Assembly: GCF_029961155.1 (NCBI RefSeq)
Contig: NZ_JASBRH010000002.1
Coordinates: 124,001-188,000, forward strand
DNA from: Pontibacterium granulatum
GTDB lineage: Bacteria; Pseudomonadota; Gammaproteobacteria; Pseudomonadales; Balneatricaceae
Length of the DNA: 64,000 bases
Direction: 5' to 3'
Shown: positions 1 to 9,767 of the stretch, one piece after another
How the letters are laid out: each line of letters opens with the position of its first letter
Position numbering within the stretch: position 1 is the first letter of the stretch
Translations under genes and position numbers: made by a program
The notes under the pieces: model-generated
The model's database searches: none
Told to the model about the DNA's origin: nothing
What the model saw: only the letters and a program-made list of their open reading frames with translations

Positions 1-721
<721 letters not shown>

Positions 722-741
722 ATACAGGTATTGAGAGTAGC

Positions 742-1398
742 ATGAAGCAGCAACTGACTATCGCGCTGTCCAAAGGGCGTATCCTCAAAGAAACTCTGCC
801 GTTGCTGGCAGCCGCTGACATTGTTCCAGCTGAGGATATCTTTAGTAGCCGTAAGCTTATCTTTGATACCAACCATGACCATATCAAGCTGGTGGTGATT
901 CGCGCCACCGATGTACCAACCTACGTTGAGTACGGTGGTGCAGATATGGGTATCGCTGGTAAGGATGTGTTGCTGGAGCATGGTGCTAAAGGCCTGTATG
1001 AGCCACTGGATCTTAAAATTGCCCGTTGCAAACTGATGGTTGCAGGCATGAAGGATGCCCAGCCTGTGGAAGGTCGCATGAAAGTGGCCTCCAAGTTTGT
1101 TAATGTGACCCGGGACTACTTTGCCAAGCAGGGGGTTCAGGTCGACATCATCAAGCTGTACGGCGCGATGGAGTTGGCACCGATCATGGGATTGGCTGAT
1201 CGTATCGTGGACATTGTTGATACAGGCAACACCCTGCGTGCCAACGGCCTGGAGCCGATGGAGTCTATCGACGATGACATCAGCTCTCGTCTGGTAGTGG
1301 GGCAGGCGTCCATGAAAATGAAGCATAGCGTTATCCAGCCGATTCTGGATAAGCTGGCGGAAGCGGTCGATGCCCGTGAAGCGGAGGCAACTGCATGA
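742..1398 (+). CDS. hisG: ATP phosphoribosyltransferase, short form (catalytic subunit)
   Basis: HisG joins ATP and PRPP, the first step of histidine synthesis. At 218 residues this is the short HisG(S) form. The family's long form (about 300 residues) carries a C-terminal regulatory domain, which is missing here. Short forms work in a complex with HisZ, a HisRS-like regulatory subunit; no hisZ is in this window, so it should be encoded elsewhere. Typical motifs are the N-terminal [11 protein letters not shown] stretch, [17 protein letters not shown], and the PRPP-binding region [16 protein letters not shown]. The stop overlaps the hisD start by four bases (ATGA at 1395), indicating translational coupling. 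Confidence 0.97.
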   Translation: MKQQLTIALSKGRILKETLPLLAAADIVPAEDIFSSRKLIFDTNHDHIKLVVIRATDVPTYVEYGGADMGIAGKDVLLEHGAKGLYEPLDLKIARCKLMVAGMKDAQPVEGRMKVASKFVNVTRDYFAKQGVQVDIIKLYGAMELAPIMGLADRIVDIVDTGNTLRANGLEPMESIDDDISSRLVVGQASMKMKHSVIQPILDKLAEAVDAREAEATA

Positions 1399-2705
1399 GT
1401 GAACTGAACCTCAGACGACTCGATTCCCAGCAGGCAGACTTTGCTGAGCAGATGGACAAGCTGCTAGCGTGGGAAGCGGTGTCCGACAGCAAAGTCAACC
1501 AGATCGTTGATGAAATTCTGGCGCGCGTAAAGGCAGAAGGTGACGCGGCGGTAGTGGAGTATACCAACCGCTTTGATCGTCTGCAGGCGACCGGGATGGC
1601 TGAACTGGAGATGAGTCAGGCGCGTTTACAGCAAGCGTTGGAAAACCTCCCGGCAGAGCAGCGTCAGGCGTTGGAAACGGCGGCAGAGCGTGTACGTGGT
1701 TACCACGAGCGCCAGAAAGGTGAATCCTGGCGGTACACTGAAGCTGACGGCACCATGCTGGGTCAGAAAGTGACACCAATGGACCGTGTTGGCCTTTACG
1801 TGCCGGGTGGTAAGGCTTCTTACCCATCGTCCGTATTGATGAATGCAATGCCAGCTAAAGTGGCGGGTGTTGGCGAGATCATAATGGTTGTGCCAACCCC
1901 TGACGGTGAGGTGAACGAGCTGGTATTGGCTGCCGCCGCGCTGGCAGGTGTTGATCGCGTGTTCTGTATTGGTGGTGCTCAGGCAGTAGCTGCTTTGGCT
2001 TACGGCACAGAAACGGTCCCCAAGGTCGACAAGATTGTTGGCCCGGGTAACATCTTCGTGGCTACCGCTAAACGTGCGGTGTTCGGCGCGGTAGGGATCG
2101 ATATGATCGCTGGCCCGTCCGAAATTCTGGTGGTTTGTGACGGCAAGACCGATCCTGATTGGATCGCCATGGATCTGTTCTCCCAGGCGGAGCATGACGA
2201 AGATGCCCAGTCCATCCTGGTCTCGCCGGATGCTGACTTTATCGATGCGGTCGAAGCAAGCATCAACACGCTGCTGCCAACCATGGAGCGCGAAGGCATT
2301 ATCTCTGTTTCTCTGCGTGACCGTGCTGCGCTGGTTAAAGTCCAGAATATGGATGAAGCGATGGTGGTGACCAACCGTATCGCGCCGGAGCATCTGGAGT
2401 TGTCAGTGGAAGATCCGGAAGTGTTGCTGCCACAAGTGCGCCACGCCGGAGCAATCTTTATGGGACGCTACACTGCGGAAGCGCTGGGTGACTACTGTGC
2501 GGGACCAAACCACGTTCTGCCAACGTCCGGTACGGCACGTTTCTCCTCTCCGTTGGGAGTGTATGACTTCCAGAAGCGCTCTTCTCTGATCATGTTCTCT
2601 GCGGACGGTGCATCGGAGATGGGTAAGGTCGCTTCTGTATTGGCACGTGGTGAGAGCCTGACGGCGCATGCGCGCTCGGCGGAATACCGGATCAAAGAAG
2701 ACTGA
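1395..2705 (+). CDS. hisD: Histidinol dehydrogenase
   Basis: HisD is a zinc- and NAD-dependent dehydrogenase that oxidises L-histidinol to L-histidine, the last two steps of the pathway. It is 436 residues long, normal for the family. Recognisable blocks are the [20 protein letters not shown] segment, [17 protein letters not shown], the [18 protein letters not shown] block carrying zinc-ligand Gln and His, and the C-terminal [20 protein letters not shown] block. A GGAGG ribosome site sits just upstream of the ATG, inside the hisG end. Downstream is a bidirectional terminator and then a convergent protease gene, so hisC is not adjacent as it is in Pseudomonas. Confidence 0.98.
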   Translation: MSELNLRRLDSQQADFAEQMDKLLAWEAVSDSKVNQIVDEILARVKAEGDAAVVEYTNRFDRLQATGMAELEMSQARLQQALENLPAEQRQALETAAERVRGYHERQKGESWRYTEADGTMLGQKVTPMDRVGLYVPGGKASYPSSVLMNAMPAKVAGVGEIIMVVPTPDGEVNELVLAAAALAGVDRVFCIGGAQAVAALAYGTETVPKVDKIVGPGNIFVATAKRAVFGAVGIDMIAGPSEILVVCDGKTDPDWIAMDLFSQAEHDEDAQSILVSPDADFIDAVEASINTLLPTMEREGIISVSLRDRAALVKVQNMDEAMVVTNRIAPEHLELSVEDPEVLLPQVRHAGAIFMGRYTAEALGDYCAGPNHVLPTSGTARFSSPLGVYDFQKRSSLIMFSADGASEMGKVASVLARGESLTAHARSAEYRIKED

Positions 2706-2771
2706 TCAGCCAGTGTCCATGTCTTGTCCTGAAATAGTGTCAACCTATATCAGGACGGGACACCAGAAACA

Positions 2772-2797
2772 AAAAAGGCTCCCTTGGGAGCCTTTTT
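2772..2797. terminator. Bidirectional intrinsic terminator between hisD and the AlgW-like gene
   Basis: A GC-rich stem GGCTCCC/GGGAGCC with a short loop is flanked by A-runs on the left and T-runs on the right. It can therefore end transcription from both convergent genes. Confidence 0.85.
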
Positions 2798-2817
2798 ATT
2801 GGATAAAATTCATCGCA

Positions 2818-3972
2818 TTAACTGCGACTACGCGGCCGCTCTACGATTTTAACAGGCAGTGAAAGCGCCTGATTATTGCGGATTACCTCGATTGTGATTT
2901 CTTCGCCTGGTTTGTATTTGGCGATCTGGTCCATAGAGCTGCGGCGATCCAGAATCGGCTGCTTGTTGATAGACACCATGATATCGCCCGGCTGCATACC
3001 GGCAATATGGGCCGGGCTGTTGCGGAAGATGCCTGCGATAATCAGGCCGCGTGTGTCAGCCATACCGAAGGACTCCGCCAGCTGTGGCGTGAGCTCCTGC
3101 ACTTCGATTCCCAACCAGCCACGGATTACACGGCCGTGCTGAATCAGGTCCTGCATGACCTGTTTGGTCAGGTTTGAAGGGATGGCAAAGCCGATACCCT
3201 GGGAGCCGCCGGACTTAGTGTAGATCACGGTGTTGATGCCGATCAGGTTGCCATAGGCGTCGATCAAAGCTCCGCCGGAGTTGCCCGGATTGATTGCTGC
3301 GTCGGTCTGGATGAAATCCTCGTAGGTATTGAGGCCTAAGCTGTTACGGCCGGTTGCACTGACAATGCCCATGGTGACCGTCTGGCCGACTCCGAACGGG
3401 TTGCCTATGGCCAGGGTGACATCACCCACCTGCAGGCTGTCGGAGTCGGAGAGGGTAATCGTTGGCAGGTCGTTCAGCTCGACTTTCAATACTGCCAAAT
3501 CGGTTTCCGGGTCATTGCCGACCAGCGTGGCCATCGCTTCGCGACCATCCTTCAGCGCAACAACGATGCTGTCGGCGCCGTCAATCACATGGTTGTTGGT
3601 GGCGATGTATCCCTGGGGGCTGAGAATTACACCTGAACCCAGACTGGATTCGATACGCTGACGTTGTGGTGTATCGCGACGTTCCAGAAACTGCTGATAG
3701 AACGGATCATCCTTTAGCGGTGCTTTTTGCTGGACCAGTGTGCGTGTATAGATATTTACCACCGCGGGGGCGGCGACATTGACCGCATCAGCATAGGAAA
3801 CCGGGCCGTGTCCAACACCACCGGTTGCTGCCTGCGGATTGGCCTGGTTAGTCTGGCGAATCTCAACGGTAGTGACCTTTGGCGCAAACAGGTCCGGAAA
3901 AAACTGCAGCAAAATAATCGCCGCACAAATACCTGTGATCACGGGCCAGAGCAAAAAAGAGAATCGTCGCAT
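2818..3972 (-). CDS. algW: DegS/AlgW-type periplasmic serine endoprotease with PDZ domain
   Basis: This is an inner-membrane-anchored HtrA-family protease. DegS/AlgW proteins cut the anti-sigma factor RseA/MucA when misfolded outer-membrane proteins bind their PDZ domain, releasing the envelope-stress sigma factor. The 384-residue protein has one N-terminal membrane anchor (about 5-27), a trypsin-like domain with the triad His128 (NNHVIDGAD), Asp158 (ETDLAVLKV) and Ser232 (NPGNSGGAL), and one PDZ domain (about 283-375). The anchor, single PDZ and length separate it from soluble two-PDZ DegP. Its position beside hisD matches algW in Pseudomonas. The choice of the symbol algW over degS rests on that context. 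Confidence 0.9.
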   Translation of the reverse strand: MRRFSFLLWPVITGICAAIILLQFFPDLFAPKVTTVEIRQTNQANPQAATGGVGHGPVSYADAVNVAAPAVVNIYTRTLVQQKAPLKDDPFYQQFLERRDTPQRQRIESSLGSGVILSPQGYIATNNHVIDGADSIVVALKDGREAMATLVGNDPETDLAVLKVELNDLPTITLSDSDSLQVGDVTLAIGNPFGVGQTVTMGIVSATGRNSLGLNTYEDFIQTDAAINPGNSGGALIDAYGNLIGINTVIYTKSGGSQGIGFAIPSNLTKQVMQDLIQHGRVIRGWLGIEVQELTPQLAESFGMADTRGLIIAGIFRNSPAHIAGMQPGDIMVSINKQPILDRRSSMDQIAKYKPGEEITIEVIRNNQALSLPVKIVERPRSRS

Positions 3973-4053
3973 GGTCTCGGGGGTTGAAGGTTATAAGGGA
4001 TTTTAGAATTATACGAAGATAACAATGGTTATGTGAATCTGAATCAGGATTAT

Positions 4054-4815
4054 ATGTCGATAAGTAGGAAAGAACTGATCCGCTATCTGGATCAAAGACT
4101 TAGCCCCGAGCGTTTTCGTGATTACGCGCCCAACGGTTTGCAGGTGGAAGGAGCTGGCCAGATCAGCCGAGTAATGACCGGCGTAACCGCTTCTCAAGCG
4201 TTGCTGGATGAGGCGGTGGCCTGGGGAGCTGACACGGTGCTGGTGCACCACGGTTATTTCTGGAAGGGCGAGAATCCGTGCATCACCGGGATGAAGCAGC
4301 GTCGTCTGAAGACCCTGCTGCAGAATGATATGAACCTGATCGGTTATCATCTGCCGCTGGACGCCCATCCGGAGATTGGAAATAACGCCATGTTGGCGGC
4401 GCTATTGGGAATCGAGATTACCGACGGTCTGGAATCGGGAAATCCGCTGAGTATCGGGATTGTTGGCGAATTCGATGAACCGCTTAGCCTGAACGATCTC
4501 GGAACACGCATTGCAAAGGTGCTGGGGCGTGAACCTGTCCTGATTGAGGGCGGCGATCACCTGATCAAATCAATTGGTTTGTGCACCGGTGGTGCGCAAG
4601 ACTATATCGACAAGGCGATTGATCTGGGTCTGGATGCCTACTTGTCTGGGGAGATATCGGAACGGACGGTTCACAGTTCGCGTGAAAATGGCGTGCATTA
4701 TATCGCTGCGGGTCACCATGCAACTGAGCGTTATGGTGCCAAAGCACTCGGCGAAGAACTGGCCCGGGAATTCAATCTGGAAGTGCGTTTTGTGGATATT
4801 GATAACCCGGTCTGA
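4054..4815 (+). CDS. Nif3-like dinuclear metal centre hexameric protein
   Basis: Member of the NIF3/YbgI (DUF34) family, a ring-forming protein with a two-metal site. Its cellular reaction is not firmly settled; GTP cyclohydrolase I type 2 is a common database label with weak support. Metal-ligand regions are visible as LVHHGYFWKG, GYHLPLDAHPEIGNN and the C-terminal AAGHHATERYG. With the ATG at 4054 the product has 253 residues, the usual YbgI size, and an AGGA lies a few bases upstream. The reading frame also runs back to a GTG at 4033, which lacks a good ribosome site. The gene is divergent from the AlgW-like protease. Confidence 0.93.
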   Translation: MSISRKELIRYLDQRLSPERFRDYAPNGLQVEGAGQISRVMTGVTASQALLDEAVAWGADTVLVHHGYFWKGENPCITGMKQRRLKTLLQNDMNLIGYHLPLDAHPEIGNNAMLAALLGIEITDGLESGNPLSIGIVGEFDEPLSLNDLGTRIAKVLGREPVLIEGGDHLIKSIGLCTGGAQDYIDKAIDLGLDAYLSGEISERTVHSSRENGVHYIAAGHHATERYGAKALGEELAREFNLEVRFVDIDNPV

Positions 4816-4838
4816 ATCAAGGGCTGACGTCAGGCATA

Positions 4839-4867
4839 AAAAAACCGGCTGGAAAGCCGGTTTTTCT
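4839..4867. terminator. Bidirectional intrinsic terminator
   Basis: An ACCGGCT/AGCCGGT stem with loop GGAA, A-run before and T-run after, lies between the convergent Nif3 and ZapG-like genes. Confidence 0.88.
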
Positions 4868-4885
4868 TGAGGGTATCAGAGTCCT

Positions 4886-5446
4886 TTAAGCCGTCTTGGT
4901 TTCTTCTGCTTTGTTGGCTTCAGATTTGTCGGCAAAGTCTGTCGGATCTTTTGGTGTTTCTTCCTGACCTTCCTTCAGACCGTACGTCTCGGACAGTGTG
5001 CCTTCCTCATCAGGGTTTTTCGGCGCGTAGTCACGAGGTGCTTCCATGCTGGAAGACTCTTCTGTTGCTGGTTTTTCTGCTTTGGCATCAGCGACTACTT
5101 CAGCGTCGCTTTCAGCAGTTTCGTCGCTCAGACGAGGCTGGATAGCTGCTTCCAGAGTGCGGGTTGCTGCCTCGTTGCTGCACAGTTCCATGGAGCTGGT
5201 TGCCAAGTGCTGGTGAACCGCTTTGTAGCTTTCAGTCAGGTTGCTGACCAGGTTCGCGGTTTCTTCAAAGTGCGAGGTCACTTTTTCTTTATATTCGGCC
5301 AGCTCGCGTTGGGTGTCATCCAACTGCTCGATCAGTTCCAGCTGGCGGCTGTCGTTGCCGCCGGAACGACCCAGTAAATAGCCGATCACTGTGCCTACAA
5401 TCAATGCAACGACGGCACTAATCAAAACTGTACTGCTTGCGTCCAC
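4886..5446 (-). CDS. zapG: YhcB/ZapG-like DUF1043 membrane protein
   Basis: DUF1043 proteins such as E. coli YhcB (ZapG) are small inner-membrane proteins linked to cell division and envelope growth. This 186-residue protein has an N-terminal membrane helix (about 7-25, VLISAVVALIVGTVIGYLLG), then a coiled-coil region (about 33-75) with the family-typical FEETANLVSNLTESYKAVHQHLA stretch. It ends in an acidic, low-complexity tail of about 90 residues rich in Glu, Ala and Lys, longer than in E. coli. The start is a GTG at 5446 with a good AAGGAG seven bases upstream. It stands alone between a terminator and a FadR-type regulator gene. Confidence 0.85.
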   Translation of the reverse strand: MDASSTVLISAVVALIVGTVIGYLLGRSGGNDSRQLELIEQLDDTQRELAEYKEKVTSHFEETANLVSNLTESYKAVHQHLATSSMELCSNEAATRTLEAAIQPRLSDETAESDAEVVADAKAEKPATEESSSMEAPRDYAPKNPDEEGTLSETYGLKEGQEETPKDPTDFADKSEANKAEETKTA

Positions 5447-5609
5447 GAGTGCTCCTTCTTTTCCGAGAGGGGTACAGATATATGTCTTTTATGTTGCGAC
5501 AAGGATATAGCAATCGCGGCTGAAAGCCCATATTCCCGATACCTGCTTATTGTGCAGTTTGCGCCAGATCATGGGTATAAGCGATTAGTCGGCTCCGCCC
5601 GTATGATGA

Positions 5610-6350
5610 TCAGCGGGAGTGGCTTGCGCGCCAGGCCTGGGCATCCTGATGGCGTGCGGCCAGATATTCGATCTGTTCGCGCAATACAGTGCAGGCTGTA
5701 TCTGCGTCACGGTTATGCAGGGCCTCCAGCAATCGTTGGTGCTGATCCACAATAACTGCCCGTTCCCGAAAACGGTAGGAGATCATGTTGGAGACGGGCT
5801 GGAGTGCTTCAATCACCGCGTACATCACAAAGCTCAGCATGCGGTTTCCGCTCGCATCAGCAATGATACGATGGAAGCGAACATCGGAGGCGCAGAAATC
5901 TTCAGCGGTGATCTGGTCATCTCGCTGGTGTTCCAGCTCATTGGTCAGTGCGGCAAGTTGATCTTCGCTCCTTTCTGCTGCCGCAAGTCGGCAGCAGGTC
6001 GTTTCAAGCTCCAGGCGTGCCGCGTTGACCTCATCCAGATCCACCTCTTTTAAGCTCACCAGCATGGTGGCGGCACTGGTCAGACTGTCGCTGAGCTGGG
6101 CCACAGAGGGTTTAGTTACAAACGTGCCGCCGGTGGGACCGCGCTTGGAACGCACGAGGTTTTTCGCCGCGAGCCGTTTCAGGGCTTCACGAATGGTTGG
6201 GCGCGACACCTGATAGCGCTTGGATAACTCTTCTTCGGTTGGCAGGCGATCATCCGCCTTCAACGTGCCGTCCAGGATCGCTTCCTGCAGCTGATCGGCA
6301 ATCTGGCTGGATAAACTACTGCGGTTTACCGGTTCGACTTCAAAACTCAA
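5610..6350 (-). CDS. FadR/GntR-family transcriptional regulator (FCD domain)
   Basis: This is a 246-residue DNA-binding regulator. Residues about 9-75 form a GntR winged helix-turn-helix (DRLPTEEELSKRYQVSRPTIREALKRLAAKNLV), followed by a GG-rich wing (RSKRGPTGGTFV). Residues about 90-230 form an all-helical FCD ligand domain with candidate metal-binding His residues (DVRFHRIIADAS and later). The start is a TTG at 6350 supported by GGAG eight bases upstream; there is no better ATG. It is divergent from acuI across ~120 bases holding two inverted repeats, so autoregulation and control of acuI are likely. The ligand is unknown; a small carboxylate or CoA ester from the AcuI pathway is an inference. 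Confidence 0.9.
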   Translation of the reverse strand: MSFEVEPVNRSSLSSQIADQLQEAILDGTLKADDRLPTEEELSKRYQVSRPTIREALKRLAAKNLVRSKRGPTGGTFVTKPSVAQLSDSLTSAATMLVSLKEVDLDEVNAARLELETTCCRLAAAERSEDQLAALTNELEHQRDDQITAEDFCASDVRFHRIIADASGNRMLSFVMYAVIEALQPVSNMISYRFRERAVIVDQHQRLLEALHNRDADTACTVLREQIEYLAARHQDAQAWRASHSR

Positions 6351-6401
6351 AGAACGTACTCCGACAGATGAAAGAAGATCAGTGATCTATTCTAACGTAA
6401 G

Positions 6402-6414
6402 AAGTCGTTGACTT
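6402..6414. promoter_or_regulatory. Candidate GntR operator 1
   Basis: AAGTC-GTT-GACTT is a perfect inverted repeat with a 3-base spacer between the divergent regulator and acuI. The geometry suits a FadR-family dimer. Confidence 0.45.
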
Positions 6415-6432
6415 GAATTTTTATTAATTTAT

Positions 6433-6447
6433 ATTTGTAAGACAAAT
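6433..6447. promoter_or_regulatory. Candidate GntR operator 2
   Basis: ATTTGT-AAG-ACAAAT is a perfect inverted repeat with a 3-base spacer, of the TTGTnnnACAA type seen for FadR-subfamily regulators. It lies just before the acuI ribosome site. Confidence 0.55.
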
Positions 6448-6472
6448 TAACTTAATGGTTGAGGGCGAAGTG

Positions 6473-7456
6473 ATGTTCAAGGCATTGGTGCTGAATGAGG
6501 TTGAGGGTAAAACGGTTTCCTCGGTGGAATCGCTGGAGCTGGATGCGCTGCCGGCAGAAGAGGTGCTGGTCGAGGTCGATTATTCGTCACTTAACTATAA
6601 AGATGGCCTGGCGGTGACCGGTGCAGGCAAGATTGTGCGCAATTTCCCGATGGTGCCAGGGATCGATCTGGTGGGCACTGTGGTCGAGTCGGCATCCGAT
6701 GAATACAAGGCCGGTGACAAGGTTGTGATGACCGGCTGGGGCGTAGGTGAGAACTATTGGGGCGGCTACTCTCAGATGGCACGTATGAAAGCGGAATGGT
6801 TGGTTCATCTGCCTGAAGGGATGGAACCCCGTAAGACCATGGAGATTGGTACCGCAGGCTTGACCGCTATGCTGTGCGTAATGGCGCTGGAGGAGGGAGG
6901 CGTAACCCCGACCAGTGGTCCTGTCATTGTGACTGGTGCCGCCGGTGGTGTGGGCAGTGTGGCTGTGAGCATTCTGGCTGGCCTGGGCTATGAGGTGGCT
7001 GCGGTGACCGGTCGCCCGGAGACTGCTGATTACCTGCGTGAACTGGGCGCAACGACCATTCTGACCCGTGATGAAATGGCTGAAAAAAGCCGTCCGCTGG
7101 AGCGCCAGCGCTGGGCGGGTGCGGTTGATACCGTGGGTGATACGATCCTGGCACGTGTACTGGCAGAAACCAACTACGGTGGTGTTGTTGCCGCCTGCGG
7201 TCTGGCGGCAGGTTTCAAGCTGCCAACCACCGTGATGCCGTTTATCCTGCGCAATGTACGTTTGCAAGGCGTGGATTCGGTGATGTGTCCGGTCAAGCGT
7301 CGTCAGGAAGCCTGGACGCGTCTTAAAACCCAGTTGCCAGAATCTGCACTGGGCGAGATCTCTGAACTGATCTCGCTGGAGCAGGTTGGAGAGTACGCAA
7401 ACAAAATTATCAACGGTCAGGTGCGGGGCCGTGTGGTTGTTGATCTGAAGAAGTAA
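6473..7456 (+). CDS. acuI: AcuI/YhdH-type acrylyl-CoA reductase (NADPH)
   Basis: This is a medium-chain, zinc-free dehydrogenase/reductase. AcuI reduces toxic acryloyl-CoA to propionyl-CoA and is used by marine bacteria when degrading DMSP or 3-hydroxypropionate. The protein shows the N-terminal SSLNYKDGLAVTG motif of the YhdH/AcuI group and a Rossmann NADPH-binding segment VTGAAGGVGSVAVSIL. The ATG at 6473, with a GAGGGCGAAG purine-rich ribosome site, gives 327 residues starting MFKALVLNE, matching the family length. An in-frame ATG at 6455 would add six residues. No DMSP lyase or acryloyl-CoA ligase is nearby, so a general role in acryloyl-CoA detoxification is equally possible. Confidence 0.92.
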   Translation: MFKALVLNEVEGKTVSSVESLELDALPAEEVLVEVDYSSLNYKDGLAVTGAGKIVRNFPMVPGIDLVGTVVESASDEYKAGDKVVMTGWGVGENYWGGYSQMARMKAEWLVHLPEGMEPRKTMEIGTAGLTAMLCVMALEEGGVTPTSGPVIVTGAAGGVGSVAVSILAGLGYEVAAVTGRPETADYLRELGATTILTRDEMAEKSRPLERQRWAGAVDTVGDTILARVLAETNYGGVVAACGLAAGFKLPTTVMPFILRNVRLQGVDSVMCPVKRRQEAWTRLKTQLPESALGEISELISLEQVGEYANKIINGQVRGRVVVDLKK

Positions 7457-7471
7457 TCGCCTCGGTGAAAT

Positions 7472-7502
7472 AAAAAAGCCTGTCACAAAGACAGGCTTTT
7501 TT
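7472..7502. terminator. Bidirectional intrinsic terminator between acuI and nnrS
   Basis: A GCCTGTC/GACAGGC stem with loop ACAAA is flanked by an A-run and a T-run, serving both convergent genes. Confidence 0.9.
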
Positions 7503-7527
7503 GTGTCTGAAATTAATAAATGCTGTG

Positions 7528-8706
7528 TTAGCCGAACAAGCCATCGGCACGTGGTTTGATCAGTATCGGCAGGTAGCGGATAAGGAACAGAATCCACGCC
7601 AGCATCCACAGGGTGCCCGACAGGTGCAGGCCGGCCAGGTACGGAATCGGCAGGTGGGTGATTGATACCCGGATCACTGCAGCCAGCGTGATCAGTACAA
7701 ATGCTGCCACGATTATCGGCGTAACCGTCAATGGACGACCTGTATGACCGAGGGACACACGGGCCATCATACCCAGTGTGATCAGGCCAATCGCGCCTGC
7801 TGCAAAGCTGTGGATCGCAATCGAGCCGCTGATTTGTCCCGCTGCTGCCAATGCGGTCAATGCATACCCCAGGGGGATGAAGAGGTAACCCAGCTGCAGA
7901 ATCCACACCAGCGGCACTTTGAAAACTGTCGGGCTAAACCAGCCGTACAGGCGGATGGCGCTTAATAACGCCAGGATCGCAGAGGTGGCAATTTGCAAAG
8001 TGTCGTAGCTGGTCAGCATAGAGATCAGCCAAAGGCCTGTTGCGGGCAGGACAGTCTTTTCAATCCAGGCGAATCGCGTGCAGGACACACCTTCAACACC
8101 GCGTTCGGTAAAGAACGGGATTACGCGGCCACCGATAACCGTGATAACCATCACAGCCAGGTACAGTGCCAGATGCAGGCCATTCATCGCAGTATTGTCG
8201 GTTACCCCCAGAGTCTCCAAGTGTACCATTAGATTGGCTGCGAAAAATGCAGCCAGGATTGGGATAAACACCAGGTTGCGGTAATTGCCCGAGCGAACGA
8301 TTGGAATGCCAATGCCGACGGCAACAGCCGGGGCAAATGCGAGATCGATGACTGCGATGACCTCGCCTGGTATGCCGGGAATGAAGGGCAGAATGCGTGC
8401 GGTCAGCCAAAGCAGAAAAATCCCGGCCAGCGTATTGCCGAACGGAGTCTGGACGTTGGTCCAGTTGCGCACCGCGGTTAGCAGGAAGCCCGCGATAATT
8501 GCCATGCTGAAGCCAAACAGCATCTCATGGGCATGCCAGTGCATGGTATTGCTGTAGTAACTCACGCCTAGACCGCTGCTGTAAAACACCAGCCAAAGGC
8601 CGAGCAGAATCACCGCGGCAACAGCGCCAAACAGGAAAAATGGGCGGAATCCTAAATTAAACAGGGCAAAAGGCGAACTTTTGCGGGGCTCACCGATCGG
8701 GATCAT
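7528..8706 (-). CDS. nnrS: NnrS family haem- and copper-containing membrane protein
   Basis: NnrS proteins are polytopic inner-membrane proteins first seen in denitrifiers and linked to resistance to nitric oxide stress. The 392-residue sequence is almost entirely hydrophobic, with about twelve predicted membrane helices. It shows the family's N-terminal FRPFFLFGA motif and HWHAHEMLFGF, whose His residues are likely metal ligands; another conserved block is GGRVIPFFTERG. A GGAGACC ribosome site precedes the ATG. No denitrification genes are adjacent and no obvious FNR/NNR box was seen in the ~140 bases upstream. Confidence 0.93.
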   Translation of the reverse strand: MIPIGEPRKSSPFALFNLGFRPFFLFGAVAAVILLGLWLVFYSSGLGVSYYSNTMHWHAHEMLFGFSMAIIAGFLLTAVRNWTNVQTPFGNTLAGIFLLWLTARILPFIPGIPGEVIAVIDLAFAPAVAVGIGIPIVRSGNYRNLVFIPILAAFFAANLMVHLETLGVTDNTAMNGLHLALYLAVMVITVIGGRVIPFFTERGVEGVSCTRFAWIEKTVLPATGLWLISMLTSYDTLQIATSAILALLSAIRLYGWFSPTVFKVPLVWILQLGYLFIPLGYALTALAAAGQISGSIAIHSFAAGAIGLITLGMMARVSLGHTGRPLTVTPIIVAAFVLITLAAVIRVSITHLPIPYLAGLHLSGTLWMLAWILFLIRYLPILIKPRADGLFG

Positions 8707-8849
8707 GAATGCGGTCTCCGGGAAGATTAATGCGATGGTATACTGCGGGCAATCCTGCCGTCTGAATCATGTGTACCTCTATGTTTACGATCCTGTGCAA
8801 CCAACATCGCTATGCTGTTTATCAGCTACGGTGAGCATTATTCCATAAT

Positions 8850-9764
8850 ATGCATAAAAAATACATTTTAAATCTTATCGCTTTTGTCTGGTGCTTGTTG
8901 CTTTCTGCATCGGTATTGAGCGAAGTCAGGGTTGTGGATGATCTGGGGCGACCGCTGGTGCTGCCCCAGGCTGCAAAACGTGTGATCAGTCTGGCACCCC
9001 ATATCACCGAGAATCTTTACAGCGTTGGAGCGGGTGACCAGATTGTAGCTGCGGTCAGCTACAGTGATTACCCAGAGGCGGCCAGGGCGCTGCCTCGGGT
9101 GGGCGACTTCGCCAATCTGAATATTGAACGTATCTTGTCTCTTAACCCGGATCTGGTAATTGCGTGGATCGATGGGAGTTCTGCTGCCCAACTGGAGCGG
9201 TTGGAGCAATTGGGTATTCCCGTGTTGCGGGAGTCGCCGGATAGTTTTGCCGAGATCGCGAATAGCTTACGCCGTTTGGGGACCGTTACCGGTAATGCTC
9301 ACGAAGCAGAAAGAGTCGCGGCCGACTTGGAAGCTCGGGTCGGCCATCTGCGCGAGCGTTTCCAGGAGCAAACAACGCTGACCGTGTTTTATCAGCTTTG
9401 GCACCAGCCATTGATCACTAGCAACAACAGCCAACTGATTGATCGCATCGTGCGTTTATGCGGCGGCCGGAACATCTTTGCTGAGCGGCCCGAAATAGCG
9501 CCCAGGGTAAATATTGAAGCGGTGATCGCTGCCGATCCGGATGTGATTCTGTCGGGAGTTGAAAAACACGATCCCCAGTGGCGCCAGTACTGGCAGCGCT
9601 GGACGCAGATGAAAGCGGTTGAGCATGGTTTTCTGTTTACCACCGATGCCGATCAGATACACCGTGCCACGTTGCGTGCGCTTGCCGGGGCGGAAGCTGT
9701 GTGTGAACAGTTTGATCAGGCCAGGCAGAAGCTTGCCGCTGAGCAGCACTCTAATAAGGACTAG
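8850..9764 (+). CDS. btuF: Periplasmic cobalamin-binding protein
   Basis: BtuF is the periplasmic vitamin B12-binding component of the BtuCDF importer. The 304-residue protein begins with a signal peptide (about 1-24, cleavage near LSEV). It then has the cobalamin/Fe-siderophore binding-protein fold, with RVISLAPHITENLYSVGAGDQIVAAVSYSDYP near the start and a C-terminal helix bundle. It heads a tight run with cobU, cobT and cobC: the stop is three bases before the first possible cobU start. The BtuC permease and BtuD ATPase genes are not in the window. No riboswitch was seen in the ~140 bases upstream, unlike btuB. Confidence 0.93.
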   Translation: MHKKYILNLIAFVWCLLLSASVLSEVRVVDDLGRPLVLPQAAKRVISLAPHITENLYSVGAGDQIVAAVSYSDYPEAARALPRVGDFANLNIERILSLNPDLVIAWIDGSSAAQLERLEQLGIPVLRESPDSFAEIANSLRRLGTVTGNAHEAERVAADLEARVGHLRERFQEQTTLTVFYQLWHQPLITSNNSQLIDRIVRLCGGRNIFAERPEIAPRVNIEAVIAADPDVILSGVEKHDPQWRQYWQRWTQMKAVEHGFLFTTDADQIHRATLRALAGAEAVCEQFDQARQKLAAEQHSNKD

Positions 9765-9767
9765 ACG

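Noticed and set aside
6587-7906. 439-codon minus-strand frame across acuI and the terminator
   Set aside because: It crosses a strong terminator and overlaps two well-identified genes.
8707-8849. Riboswitch or FNR box between nnrS and btuF
   Set aside because: I looked for the B12-box core and for TTGAT-N4-ATCAA and saw neither.
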